A DNA stretch of 64,000 nt from contig UQLI01000005.1 of NCBI GenBank assembly GCA_900541715.1, positions 1-64,000 on the forward strand. Direction: 5' to 3'. The notes under the pieces were generated by a model that was given only the letters and a program-made list of their open reading frames with translations, did no database searches and had not been told where the DNA came from. This DNA comes from an uncultured Collinsella sp. (GTDB taxonomy: Bacteria > Actinomycetota > Coriobacteriia > Coriobacteriales > Coriobacteriaceae). Each line of letters begins with the position of its first letter. The stretch's first letter is position 1. Shown in pieces: positions 38,040 through 46,690 of the stretch. The position numbers and the translations under genes are program-made.

Positions 38040-39422
38040 TTATGGTAGTCGCTCGAGCCCAACAAGCCTCACGCTGCCTGTTTGAGCCGCTCTATTTTGA
38101 CACGCTTTGGTAAATCCACTCTTGCTAAACAAGTAGTACTGTTTGATCGACCGGCCCAGCAGCGCCCCGCGCCGCTCGAGTGTTTCAAGAACGTCAGTAT
38201 CTACAGGCTCGTTTCTCCATTTGCACTCGCCAACGATGAGCTCCCCATCGGCGTCCTCAAGCACAACGTCAATCTCTTCTTGCCGGCGCGTGTTCGGGTT
38301 CGTGCCCCACCAAGAGCCGATTGCCTTGGGCAGCACATCCAGCTCGCTCTCAACAACCTGCCGCATCAACCACTGGCGGCACACTTCTTCAAATGAGGGA
38401 CCCACAAAGGTGGACAAATCATGCTTGGCGATACGCGCGGCCACAGCGGCTCCGAGCCCCTCCTCAATTGTTCCCGCGTACTGTGGAACAAACCGATACC
38501 AAAACCTAAACAAGTTGTCGCAGATCCGATAGATTACTTGACGTTTTGTTGCATTTACAACAGGCGTGACGCGCTCAACGATTCGCAGCTCGATCAATGC
38601 GTCGAGCAGTCGCGCGACCTGTGGCGTTGCGAGGTGGGTAACATCGGCAATCTCTTTGGAGCGTACATAGCCGTTGGCAATGGCGGTTATGACGGCATTG
38701 TAGATAGCTGGGCTGCGGACCTCTTGCAGCAGATAGTTCTGGGGTTCGGCATACAAAAACGCATCTTGACGCAATAGCGCATGTTCAAGGTTCCATTGAG
38801 TGGAACGCGTGCCATCGAGCTGCGATAGATAGAGCGGCATCCCGCCAACAACGGAATACAGCTCGATGACCCGTTCGATGGGTGCATCGGGAAGCATGAG
38901 CGCCACGTCAAAGATGGTGAAGGGGTCAATGCGCAGCTGCATGGTGCGGCGCCCATAAAGAGGGCTTTGGTGTCCTAGTACCTGGTGTTCCATAAAGCTC
39001 ATGGACGATCCGCAGAGTACGAGGAACAGCTTGCTCGTGTCTTTATGTCGATCGATAAGTGTTTGCAGGCACGACGAGACGCCCGGGTCGCTCTCGGCGA
39101 GGTAGGGATACTCGTCAATAATCAGAACGATTCGCTCTGTCTTGGCGTGTTCGAAGACGGATTCGAGTGCAACCTGGATAGAGGGGAACGCTGCTCTTGC
39201 GGCGCTATTGCCAAGTATCTCGCGGCTGAGCAGCGCGAGGTTTTCGCTTGCAACGGTTTGCTGCCCGGTAAAGAAGATCACATGGGGTTTGCCCTGTGTA
39301 AAGACGCGAAGCAGGCTGGTTTTACCCACGCGACGCCTTCCATAGACTACGGCAAACTGAAAGGAACCCTTTTGATAGGCGGTTTCCAGGGATTCAAGCT
39401 CTTCCCGACGTCCAACAAACAT
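38040..39422 (-). CDS. ATPase of the ATP_bind_2 family with a DUF234 nuclease-like C-terminus
   Basis: 460 residues. FVGRREELESLE opens the protein; Walker A is GRRRVGKTS at 28-36. Walker B is IVLIIDEYPYLAES and the sensor region LVLCGSSMSFM. A winged-helix segment (~235-290, RSKEIADVTHLATPQVARLLDAL) follows. The C-terminal DUF234 domain contains EEIDVVLEDADGELIVGECKW, a complete PD-(D/E)XK-like core (E, D and ExK). Of the same broad class as the DUF4143 ATPase at 17900. Biological role unestablished. Single gene, with direct repeats in its promoter. Confidence 0.88.
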   Translation of the reverse strand: MFVGRREELESLETAYQKGSFQFAVVYGRRRVGKTSLLRVFTQGKPHVIFFTGQQTVASENLALLSREILGNSAARAAFPSIQVALESVFEHAKTERIVLIIDEYPYLAESDPGVSSCLQTLIDRHKDTSKLFLVLCGSSMSFMEHQVLGHQSPLYGRRTMQLRIDPFTIFDVALMLPDAPIERVIELYSVVGGMPLYLSQLDGTRSTQWNLEHALLRQDAFLYAEPQNYLLQEVRSPAIYNAVITAIANGYVRSKEIADVTHLATPQVARLLDALIELRIVERVTPVVNATKRQVIYRICDNLFRFWYRFVPQYAGTIEEGLGAAVAARIAKHDLSTFVGPSFEEVCRQWLMRQVVESELDVLPKAIGSWWGTNPNTRRQEEIDVVLEDADGELIVGECKWRNEPVDTDVLETLERRGALLGRSIKQYYLFSKSGFTKACQNRAAQTGSVRLVGLERLP

Positions 39423-39432
39423 GATGTGCCTC

Positions 39433-39480
39433 GCTCATATACGTATTACTAACATATATATTACTAACACTTATATGAGC
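39433..39480 (-). promoter_or_regulatory. AT-rich repeat region upstream of the DUF234 ATPase
   Basis: Inverted repeat GCTCATATA (39433-39441) with TATATGAGC (39472-39480), enclosing two direct repeats ATTACTAACA (39445-39454, 39460-39469) spaced 15 bases apart. Likely a regulator-binding site. Confidence 0.45.
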
Positions 39481-39524
39481 AACTTTTCACCCGTCAATCG
39501 GATGGCAAAGAAATGACAGCGTTT

Positions 39525-40883
39525 CTACTTAACGTGGCGCTTGAGTCTGGCATAGTCCTGAACCTGCTTTTTGCGCTTGGCGTTGAGGAGGTTGTTGAGG
39601 TCGAGCTTCTCGGCGGTGCAGCGTTTGAGTAGCTCGGAGCTGTCAAAGCCGTTTGACTCAATGTCTTCATCCAGATCGTGCTTGAGCTTGGTCCATTTGT
39701 TGAGCTGCGAGCGCACGTAGGCCGCGGGACGTTCTATTTCGTTGGCGATGTCGCGTACGCCGGCGCCCGTTCCAAACAACTCGCGTATCTTTGCCGTCTC
39801 CTTGCGCGTGCGCTCGTTTTTGGCATCGGTCTTGCATCGATCGCTGCAATAGTGCCGTTTGACGCCACGATGCCCGGCAAGTGAGTAGGCGCGTCCGCAC
39901 TGCTCGCAATAGCCAATTTTGACGGTGCTCAGCTTACGCGAAAAATCAAACCAGAGCCATGAGAGATAGCTGTCAAAGGAGAGGAACCCTGTGGACTCGT
40001 TGCCCTGGAACACATCCACGTGCGCGCCCGAGAGATGCGAGATCACGAGCGCCTGTACCAAAGCGGTGAGTGCATCGCGGTCATCGTTGTCAAGTTCTTC
40101 GCGGCGCTCCTGGATATCTGCTTGAGGGTCGATTACATAGAAGCTCTCCTCGCTATTGTTAACCTTGAGTCGCGCTGAAATCTCCAAGCTGGAGTCTTCG
40201 TCCATGTAGAACATCGCCTGCAAAACACTGAAGTCATTGGCGGTGAGCTCGAGTTCAAAAGAGAGCACGTTGAGTGCAACGAGGGATTCTTCCTCGTCGA
40301 TCATAAACATAAAGGCGTAGAAATATCCCGCATCGGATTCGATTTTGCGCACGATAGGCAGGCTTTTGAATGAGTCGGTATAATCTCCGCCCGCCCTCAG
40401 GATAGTGGTGTAGATCTTGAAGGATGACCCGTTTGCCGCGCAGGTCACCACTGATTTCTCGATTCTTTCCAATGCAGAGACCTTTGCGATGGTGCAGCTC
40501 CCGTTGAGGTATTCCTGGATGCGCATGGCAATAAGTGCTGCCATCGCGGCATTGGCCCAATCGCGTACGGATTCTATTGCGTGCTTGCCAAAAAGCGGCC
40601 CGGTCTGTTCGGCGTAATCAAGTACGCTAAAGAGGCTTGCGCGGAAGGGCTGCTCTTTAACGGCGGTGGGTTCGATGCATGATGCCAGCCTGATCAGATC
40701 GGCATGGCGCTCGCTGTGTGCGGGTCCTTCATTGCTTTTGCTGCCGGCCAGCTCGGTGGGCATGTAGAGTTCAAAGACAAGCTGGGCCTCGCCAACGGGC
40801 CTATTGGGTTCGTTCTCTATGAGGTTGACTTTCTTAAACGGAATCGAACCTTCAACGGTGCGTATTTGGGAGAACTCAAACAT
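39525..40883 (-). CDS. CGNR-like zinc-finger protein with a C-terminal helix-turn-helix region
   Basis: 452 residues; AGGGG lies five bases before the ATG. The N-terminal ~310 residues are not recognised. A zinc knuckle at ~315-345 reads GYCEQCGRAYSLAGHRGVKRHYC and then DRC, a CxxC...CxxxC arrangement like CGNR zinc fingers. Next is a Lys/Arg-rich helix and IRELFGTGAGVRDIANEIER, which fits a helix-turn-helix. It probably binds DNA. It is divergent from the zinc-ribbon gene at 41023, and a mirrored GTTACCCCT/AGGGGTAAC pair spans both leaders. Confidence 0.65.
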   Translation of the reverse strand: MFEFSQIRTVEGSIPFKKVNLIENEPNRPVGEAQLVFELYMPTELAGSKSNEGPAHSERHADLIRLASCIEPTAVKEQPFRASLFSVLDYAEQTGPLFGKHAIESVRDWANAAMAALIAMRIQEYLNGSCTIAKVSALERIEKSVVTCAANGSSFKIYTTILRAGGDYTDSFKSLPIVRKIESDAGYFYAFMFMIDEEESLVALNVLSFELELTANDFSVLQAMFYMDEDSSLEISARLKVNNSEESFYVIDPQADIQERREELDNDDRDALTALVQALVISHLSGAHVDVFQGNESTGFLSFDSYLSWLWFDFSRKLSTVKIGYCEQCGRAYSLAGHRGVKRHYCSDRCKTDAKNERTRKETAKIRELFGTGAGVRDIANEIERPAAYVRSQLNKWTKLKHDLDEDIESNGFDSSELLKRCTAEKLDLNNLLNAKRKKQVQDYARLKRHVK

Positions 40884-40884
40884 T

Positions 40885-41006
40885 GTTACCCCTGTCTTTA
40901 GCTGCAGATTTAATAGCGTAGCACGTTTAGGAAAATTACCCGGTCAAAATCTCTATATCGGATAAACGACAAACCGTATCTTGTGATCGTCAAGAAAAGG
41001 GGTAAC
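40885..41006. promoter_or_regulatory. Divergent promoter region with a mirrored 9-bp site
   Basis: GTTACCCCT at 40885-40893 and AGGGGTAAC at 40998-41006, one in each leader, close to the ribosome binding sites of both genes. Could be a shared operator. Confidence 0.4.
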
Positions 41007-41022
41007 GAGAAAGGACCCGATT

Positions 41023-41640
41023 ATGCATTGCAAACAGTGTGGAGCAGAGATTAACGACGGCGCCAAGTTCTGCGGCGTGTGCGGAACGCCTACGGTCGCG
41101 GCTGCGGCCAGCACAGCGGGAGATGCGATTTACGTCGAGGCCCGGCCAATTGAGAGCCAGTCTGTCGAGGCTCAGTTTCAAGCGGCGGAGGATGCAGAGG
41201 ACGCTTCTTGCCTGCAAGATTCACTTCGCGAGTCCATCGGGTCCCTTGCGCGAGCGTCGGTGATTTCGTTGCTCTATGTGCTCTTTTTCAATTACGTGCT
41301 GGGAGGTGGCTCGCTGGGACTTAACAATATGATTCCGCTGGCGCTGCTTCTGATTGGTCCCTGGAAGGTGATTATCTCGCTGTACCGCAGCGGTGTAAGG
41401 CTTCCCTTTGTCTATGGTAGCGGCATTATCGGTATCACGATTATGCTAATCGAGCTTGTGGTTCTCGTGGGCCTTCCTGTCGTGGTTCTGATGCTTTTTT
41501 ACTGGTTGGGCAGCGTGATTCACGGGGCGGTTCCTGTTATTCCCGAATCGGTTCCGATGACGATCGTGGCGCTCTGGCCTATTGCCTCGGTTGCCAACAT
41601 CATCTTCAAGGCAATCAAGCTGCACATGGCTCGCGCCTAG
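41023..41640 (+). CDS. Zinc-ribbon multi-pass membrane protein
   Basis: 205 residues; GAAAGGA seven bases before the ATG. Zinc ribbon CKQCGAEINDGAKFCGVCG at 3-21, an acidic linker to ~75, then about four hydrophobic segments (VISLLYVLFFNYVLGGG; MIPLALLLIGPWKVIISLY; IIGITIMLIELVVLVGLPVVVLMLFYWL; VALWPIASVANIIFKAI). No exterior domain. Unlike its neighbours it is mainly membrane-embedded. Function unknown; it belongs to the zinc-ribbon group by its N-terminus. Confidence 0.75.
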   Translation: MHCKQCGAEINDGAKFCGVCGTPTVAAAASTAGDAIYVEARPIESQSVEAQFQAAEDAEDASCLQDSLRESIGSLARASVISLLYVLFFNYVLGGGSLGLNNMIPLALLLIGPWKVIISLYRSGVRLPFVYGSGIIGITIMLIELVVLVGLPVVVLMLFYWLGSVIHGAVPVIPESVPMTIVALWPIASVANIIFKAIKLHMARA

Positions 41641-41694
41641 CAAGTAGCCCGTCGCATGCCTTCCGCGTGGGGTCAGGCGAATTTGAAAGGTGAA

Positions 41695-41740
41695 AGAAAA
41701 GGTTTACAGTCGAGCAAATTGCTCCTGGGCCTTTTCTGTT
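41695..41740 (+). terminator. Terminator after the 41023-41640 gene
   Basis: Outer stem AGAAAAGG/CCTTTTCT, inner palindrome GAGCAAATTGCTC, followed by GTTTG. Confidence 0.65.
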
Positions 41741-41789
41741 TGCAGGCTGTGGGCTATCGTTTCGATATGCTGAAGTTCTAGGGGGATTT

Positions 41790-43283
41790 ATGTACTGTGC
41801 AAGCTGCGGGGCAAAGATCAAAGACGGGGCGCGATTCTGTTCTGCATGCGGAAAACCGTTGGATGTGGATGATGCGCCGGCGAATGCTCAGCAGCCGCTT
41901 CCTTCAGGTACACCAAAGGCGTCTGCTGATAGAAAAGCGACAAGCGATCTTGCTGTATCTCGCGCAGAGGGCCCTTCTCCGGCGCCCTCTGATCATATGT
42001 CCTTTGCGGCCTTTATGATGCAGCGTCGGCAGATCGGCCGTTTTGCTGTGCCTACGTTTGTCACCATTCTTGCAGCAATCATCTTTACCGCTGGTGTCGC
42101 TTACGCCCTGGTCAAAGCTTACGAAGCCTTTGTGCTGCCTCAAGCGCAGCAGCAGGAGCAGCCGGCTGCAGTCGAGGAGAAGTCGTCTAAAAAGAAGGTC
42201 GCGGCAACAAACAAGAAAGCACGCAGGGCTTACGAGGGCGTGGTTGCGCGTTACGAGGACTTTGCGAGCTATTGCGAGCGGAAGGGGGCTGGTGCTGCCA
42301 GCTACGGCGACTGGGCCCAGGGACGCGGTGATGATTCTGGACTGGGGCAGATATTCGTTTATAACAACCAGACTGCCCCCGGCTTTTTAAGCTACTACTA
42401 TGCTTTCGATGATTTGAATGGCGACGGAATTGACGAGCTGCTTGTTGGGTTTGTCGATGCGCAGAACGATATTTCGGCGATTGTGGGTGCCTACTGCTTT
42501 GTTGATGGAGAGGCCGTTTCGGTTATGCCTTCGTCAGAGATGGTAGAAGGCTCCAGCAATATGACGAATCAGTATGACGGTTTTATTGCTCAGGGTGAGA
42601 GCCAAGTCATTACTGTCTGTAAGGACGGCATCGTTAAATTTACTTGTAGTCAGGATTGTAACCAGGCAGATTTCTATATTTCGCTTACTGCAAAGGGTCC
42701 TGAGGTCGTAGACGCGGTGCAAATTCAAAATAAGGAATTCGATAGGCAGAATGGCGCCTACTTGGTGAGGACAGTTGAGGATGGTGGCAAACCGCAGGAG
42801 GCGATGGTCCAGGGGCGTGAGGAAGCGTGCAGAATTCTTGACGAGCTCGCCGGGAAGTATCCGGAGGCCGACATTGAAATGCCGTCCGCAAGCAGCGATA
42901 TGTGGAAGGCATTCAAAGGGGTGGAGCCTTCGGAGGGCTCTTTGAAGGACGGCTCTGGCACTGCGGACGATCGATCTGGCGCATCTCAAGCACCATCTGA
43001 AGCGGCATCCGATAGCAGCGACGATGGGGAGGCCGCTGCGCGCGGCGATGGCGTGATCGCCGACATGGATGCGTTCATTGCAAACGCCAAGCGCGAGTTG
43101 ATTGTGCCAGATGACGCCTCTATTACGTTCAAGGTCGCTGATAAGCCAAACTATTGGGAGGGGGCGGCAACGTACGTTTGGTACGTCGAGTTTTATAAAG
43201 ACGGAAAGGTCGTAGCGTCTGCGGAATGCGGCTCCGAAGGGTACCCATGTCGGTCGATTATGGCCTATCACGAGAGCTGGTAA
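41790..43283 (+). CDS. Membrane-anchored zinc-ribbon protein, paralogue of the 35160-36377 protein at its membrane segment
   Basis: 497 residues. Zinc ribbon CASCGAKIKDGARFCSACG at 3-21, Ser/Ala/Pro linker, then MSFAAFMMQRRQIGRFAVPTF and a membrane helix (~90-112, LAAIIFTAGVAYALVKAY). The FM-QR-Q-G-VP-F...AG-AYA block and the following QQ-rich stretch are shared with the protein at 35160. The exterior part contains DDLNGDGIDELLVGF, a possible calcium-binding loop, and a Ser/Asp-rich low-complexity stretch (~390-420). The C-terminal domain ends YVWYVEFYKDGKVVASAECG. GGGGG precedes the start. Function unknown. Confidence 0.78.
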   Translation: MYCASCGAKIKDGARFCSACGKPLDVDDAPANAQQPLPSGTPKASADRKATSDLAVSRAEGPSPAPSDHMSFAAFMMQRRQIGRFAVPTFVTILAAIIFTAGVAYALVKAYEAFVLPQAQQQEQPAAVEEKSSKKKVAATNKKARRAYEGVVARYEDFASYCERKGAGAASYGDWAQGRGDDSGLGQIFVYNNQTAPGFLSYYYAFDDLNGDGIDELLVGFVDAQNDISAIVGAYCFVDGEAVSVMPSSEMVEGSSNMTNQYDGFIAQGESQVITVCKDGIVKFTCSQDCNQADFYISLTAKGPEVVDAVQIQNKEFDRQNGAYLVRTVEDGGKPQEAMVQGREEACRILDELAGKYPEADIEMPSASSDMWKAFKGVEPSEGSLKDGSGTADDRSGASQAPSEAASDSSDDGEAAARGDGVIADMDAFIANAKRELIVPDDASITFKVADKPNYWEGAATYVWYVEFYKDGKVVASAECGSEGYPCRSIMAYHESW

Positions 43284-43666
43284 CTTTAACCGAGCCGTTT
43301 TGGCATTACAGCGCGCGCAGCTCTTATGCCTTTCCCCTTGTTCCATCCGACGAGTTTAGTTGCGGCTAAAACGGACGTTACGAAGAGCTGACCGAGAGGC
43401 CGAACGCGCTCGCCCGCTCAGCGGGTATGCCCCAAAAGGGCATCTGGGGTTCGAACCCTCCCGGTTCTTCGTCAGTTGACCAAAGGTGCGACATTATTGC
43501 CGCTCATCGGGGGTGGCTAAATGAGATGACTTGAGGGCTATAATTAGCCAAGCTAAGTTGGGGACAGATTGAGGCGCACAGGCTTTCGATGCGCCTGTCG
43601 ACTCGGCAGTTCACAATTTATTAGACACGCGGAACGCGTGGTTTGGGATTAACGAAAGGAATCAGC
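43284..43666. other. Gene-free stretch with a tRNA-like sequence and the SPFH promoter
   Basis: Holds the tRNA-like sequence at 43382-43471 and a 7-bp stem AGGCGCA/TGCGCCT near 43572-43597. No ORF. Confidence 0.4.
43382..43471 (+). tRNA. Divergent tRNA-Ser(GCT)-like sequence, probably a pseudo-tRNA
   Basis: Folds with a serine-type architecture: acceptor GAAGAGC with GTTCTTC, extendable by two pairs (TG/CG) to nine; anticodon stem CTCGC/GCGGG; loop CCGCTCA giving anticodon GCT at 43416-43418; intact variable arm ATGCCC/GGGCAT. Odd points: C instead of U at position 33, C at 37, a mismatched D stem (ACC against CGC), two extra bases between the T stem and the acceptor, and no CCA. Either a decayed copy or an unusual functional tRNA with a long acceptor stem. 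Confidence 0.5.
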
Positions 43667-45043
43667 ATGTCACTGTTCCATAGCGATAACGAAAAGGAAG
43701 AAAAGCACAGCGGAATTCTCGGTGCCTTTTCTGTCGACAATATCAAATGGGAGCCTGGCAACGACGAAGATGCCTCGCTTGTCTCATTCCGCTATCCCTA
43801 CGAGGATTTTCCCAACGGGTCCTATCTTCAGGTTGCGCAATCGCAGATTGCCGTTTTTACCAACAATATGGGGGCGGGCAGTTCTACTGACGCTACGGGT
43901 GCCGGCGATTCTCAGGTAAGCGTGTTTGTCGGTCCGTGCAAGATCAAGCTCGACACGGGAGACAGCCGATTCGCCCCGTTCCGCAATGCCGCCCATTCGC
44001 TTACCGGCGGTAGCTCGGCGTTTCATTCCGTTGTGTACTTTATCAATACTAACTACATGAACGAGCTGCGCTGGGGCACGACCGAGCCCATCATCGTCCA
44101 AGACCCTGAGGAAGACGTCAACGTTCATGTTCGCGCCTTCGGTTTGTTTGGCGCGCATGTCGAGCAGAATGACTCGAGCCTGGTTCCCATTCAGGTGAGG
44201 AAGTTCCTCGTTAAGGTCGTGGGCACGCGAGATCGCTATACGCGAGAAGAACTCACTTCCTTTATGCGGGCAAAAATCCTTGAGTATGTTCCTGACCTGC
44301 TTGCCAAGGCGATTGTTGACCAGGAGGTTTCCGTTCTTAAAATTGCGACGCATCTGAGCGACTTCTCGTCTCAGATGCAGGGCAAGCTCGTTAACTATTT
44401 CGATGAGTTTGGTCTCACGCTCGATAACTTCTCGTTCAACAGCATCAAGCCCTTCGAAGAGGATCTTGCCGCCATCAACGAGATGAAGATCCAGCGTAAG
44501 CGGAGCATTCTCGAGGCGCAGGGTAACGCTGCCCAGATGGACATCGAGTCCGAGGCACTTGCCAGGAAGCGTGCGCGCGAAGGCTACAACTATCAGCAGG
44601 AGCGCGGCATGGACGTAATGGAGAGTGCTGCGGGCAATGAGGGGAGTGCCGCATCGGGCCTCATGGGAGCCGGCATGGGACTCGGCATGGGCGTTGGCAT
44701 GGGCGGTGCATTTGGAGCTGGCTTCTCCAACTTGGCCAACCAGACCATGGGCGCTGTTGCTCCCATGGTTGGAACGGCTTCCGCGTCCGCAGGTATGCAA
44801 AACGGTCCCGTGTGTCCCAGTTGCGGAAACGTTAATCCGATGGGTGCTAAGTTCTGCCTGGAATGCGGACAAAAGCTCGAGCAGGGTGTTGCGTGTTTGG
44901 CGTGTGGGCATCTTAACCCGGTCGGTGCCAAGTTCTGCCTGGAATGCGGGAACCGGTTGATCTCGCCAAGGTGCCCGAGCTGCGGAGCCGAGTTGCCCGA
45001 AGGGACCAAATTCTGCCCCGATTGTGGAACTAAGATCCAATAA
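43667..45043 (+). CDS. SPFH (band 7)-domain protein with three C-terminal zinc ribbons
   Basis: 458 residues from the ATG at 43667 (GAAAGGA seven bases upstream). N-terminal ~300 residues form an SPFH domain of the 'virion core protein'/YdjI type: KWEPGNDEDASLVSFRYP, SQIAVFTNNMG and YFINTNYMNELRWGT. A helical segment (~270-320) and a Gly/Met/Ala-rich linker follow. Three zinc ribbons close the protein: CPSCGNVNPMGAKFCLECG, CLACGHLNPVGAKFCLECG and CPSCGAELPEGTKFCPDCG. SPFH proteins oligomerise at membranes; the ribbons probably recruit partners. First gene of a five-gene run on the same strand. Confidence 0.88.
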   Translation: MSLFHSDNEKEEKHSGILGAFSVDNIKWEPGNDEDASLVSFRYPYEDFPNGSYLQVAQSQIAVFTNNMGAGSSTDATGAGDSQVSVFVGPCKIKLDTGDSRFAPFRNAAHSLTGGSSAFHSVVYFINTNYMNELRWGTTEPIIVQDPEEDVNVHVRAFGLFGAHVEQNDSSLVPIQVRKFLVKVVGTRDRYTREELTSFMRAKILEYVPDLLAKAIVDQEVSVLKIATHLSDFSSQMQGKLVNYFDEFGLTLDNFSFNSIKPFEEDLAAINEMKIQRKRSILEAQGNAAQMDIESEALARKRAREGYNYQQERGMDVMESAAGNEGSAASGLMGAGMGLGMGVGMGGAFGAGFSNLANQTMGAVAPMVGTASASAGMQNGPVCPSCGNVNPMGAKFCLECGQKLEQGVACLACGHLNPVGAKFCLECGNRLISPRCPSCGAELPEGTKFCPDCGTKIQ

Positions 45044-45055
45044 GGAGAAACAAAG

Positions 45056-45757
45056 ATGAACGGTTCTGTTAAACGTGTCATTTTGGGCGAGGCAATCGTC
45101 TTGGTGGCGTGGCTTGTAATCATGTTTGTCTGCAAAAACGCGCTGATGAACCCTATCGTCTTTGCTATGTCGCTTGGCTTTGGGGTTTTGGCTTTTGCGG
45201 CGGCTTCGATTTCGGCTGCCATGTCCGATAAGCAGTCCACGGTCAAAAGCACGACCGAAATCCATTATTTGCCGGTCGCATCCAGCTGTGCCTACTTTGT
45301 CGTTGCCCTTCTGGCCAACACGTACTTTGTGTTTGCGGCATATGGGTGGGGCGGCAGCACGATTCCAGTCGTCGTAAACGTTGTCCTTCTTGCTGTGCTT
45401 GTCCTTGTGCAGATGGGTCTAGGCTTCAATGGCCGCCAGGTTGACCAAAAGGTTGCTGCCGTGGCCGCAAAGACGGTTCAAACGGCGCAGTTCGGATCGT
45501 ATGTGGGACAGCTCCTCGCCGTGGCGCAGGACGCTCAGGTCAAAGCCGAACTCAAAGCGCTTAAGGATGACATCTCCTTTAGTTCCAACATGTCGCAACC
45601 CCATGTTCAAGAGATCGAGCGACAGTTCTCCGCCGCGCTTGAGGCGGTCTCGAATTCCATGAGTGCCGATGAGCCGGCAGATGTTACGGTTGGCCTTGTC
45701 CATGATGCGCGCAATATCTGGAAAAAGCGCAATGCGGCGCTGACCGCTGTCAAATAA
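45056..45757 (+). CDS. Four-helix membrane protein of the SPFH cluster
   Basis: 233 residues; AAGGAGAAA seven bases before the ATG. Four hydrophobic segments in two pairs (VILGEAIVLVAWLVIMFVC; IVFAMSLGFGVLAFAAASIS; SSCAYFVVALLANTYFVFAA; IPVVVNVVLLAVLVLVQMGL) occupy the first ~125 residues. A soluble helical tail of ~100 residues (QLLAVAQDAQVKAELKALKD onward) follows, probably cytoplasmic. It starts 12 bases after the SPFH gene. By position it may be the membrane anchor of the SPFH assembly, comparable to YdjH in the Bacillus subtilis ydjGHI group; that parallel is from memory. Confidence 0.75.
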   Translation: MNGSVKRVILGEAIVLVAWLVIMFVCKNALMNPIVFAMSLGFGVLAFAAASISAAMSDKQSTVKSTTEIHYLPVASSCAYFVVALLANTYFVFAAYGWGGSTIPVVVNVVLLAVLVLVQMGLGFNGRQVDQKVAAVAAKTVQTAQFGSYVGQLLAVAQDAQVKAELKALKDDISFSSNMSQPHVQEIERQFSAALEAVSNSMSADEPADVTVGLVHDARNIWKKRNAALTAVK

Positions 45758-45811
45758 GGGCTCGCGCTGCTTTTTGCCAGGGCACTTTGATGGTTGAAGT
45801 GGGGGAAGCTA

Positions 45812-46618
45812 TTGGAAATCAACGGTATAACTTGTGAGGGCTGCGGCAGCACCGATGTCGAGTTTGACCCCGCAACTCGAAAGGTTCATTGCAACCAGTG
45901 CGGTCGCGAGATGTACTATTCGCGGGCGCGTCTGGGGGCCACGGGCAAAATCGCGTTTGCCAAGGACAATGCCATCAAGTTTTTTAAGGGTGGTAACTTT
46001 CCGGAGGCCCGCAAATTTGCCGCGGACGTGCTCAATATGATGCAAGACAACGCGGCAGCACAGTTTATGGTTGCGTACTGCGATGAGTTTTGCGAAGGTC
46101 TTTCGGGTTCGATGACGGTTTTCTTTAAAAGGGCCGAAGATATCCCTCTCGAATATGACGAAGTGCGTGACTTGATCGACTTGTTTGAGTCGACGCTCTA
46201 CAACATGCGTGACTTTGAGGTTCAGATGGTATCGCTCGTGGTCGCCAATATGCAGAGCATGGAGGATCGGTCTCGGCTTGAGAGCTTTATCGATGCTGTG
46301 TGCCCGTTCTGCATAGCGCGGTATGCTTCGGAAGACTTTATGACCGCAGAGCGGGAGAGCTTCTATCAAGATATCGCCGCCAACTGCAACATACCCAAGA
46401 CGTGTCTCGCACTACTCAAGGGCATTAGGGAGAACCCCGGGTCCCCCTATAAAACTGGTTCGTTTGCGTTACGAAGAAGGACCTCGTACTTTCTCGAACA
46501 CTATGTGGAGCCCGTCGGGCGCATCGTCAATTCGATGAAGGCAAGCCAATACAAACAGAAGTTTCTCGTGGCCTATCAGCAGGTGTCCGAGCAATACCGA
46601 AGCATGGCCTCTCAATAA
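45812..46618 (+). CDS. TFIIB-type zinc-ribbon protein of the SPFH cluster
   Basis: 268 residues from the TTG at 45812 (GGGGGAAG upstream); a TTG at 45794 is an alternative. Residues ~8-33 form a TFIIB-like ribbon with CEGCGSTDVEFDP and CNQCG. A helical TPR-like part follows (FFKGGNFPEARKFAADVLNM, then AAAQFMVAYCDEF), with a further Cys pair CPFC near 170. No membrane helix. It probably docks other members of the cluster; a YdjG-like role is inference. Confidence 0.75.
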   Translation: MEINGITCEGCGSTDVEFDPATRKVHCNQCGREMYYSRARLGATGKIAFAKDNAIKFFKGGNFPEARKFAADVLNMMQDNAAAQFMVAYCDEFCEGLSGSMTVFFKRAEDIPLEYDEVRDLIDLFESTLYNMRDFEVQMVSLVVANMQSMEDRSRLESFIDAVCPFCIARYASEDFMTAERESFYQDIAANCNIPKTCLALLKGIRENPGSPYKTGSFALRRRTSYFLEHYVEPVGRIVNSMKASQYKQKFLVAYQQVSEQYRSMASQ

Positions 46619-46690
46619 AGCGGATGGCGGGTGCTTACTCGCTTAAAGCTATTGGATGATCTAAACAGTTCAAACTGAAAGGTGGTACAG

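Noticed and set aside
43382..43471. Selenocysteine tRNA (anticodon UCA)
   Set aside because: TCA can be placed in the loop only with a shorter stem. The CTCGC/GCGGG stem gives GCT, and the rest resembles serine tRNA. No selA or selB is seen.
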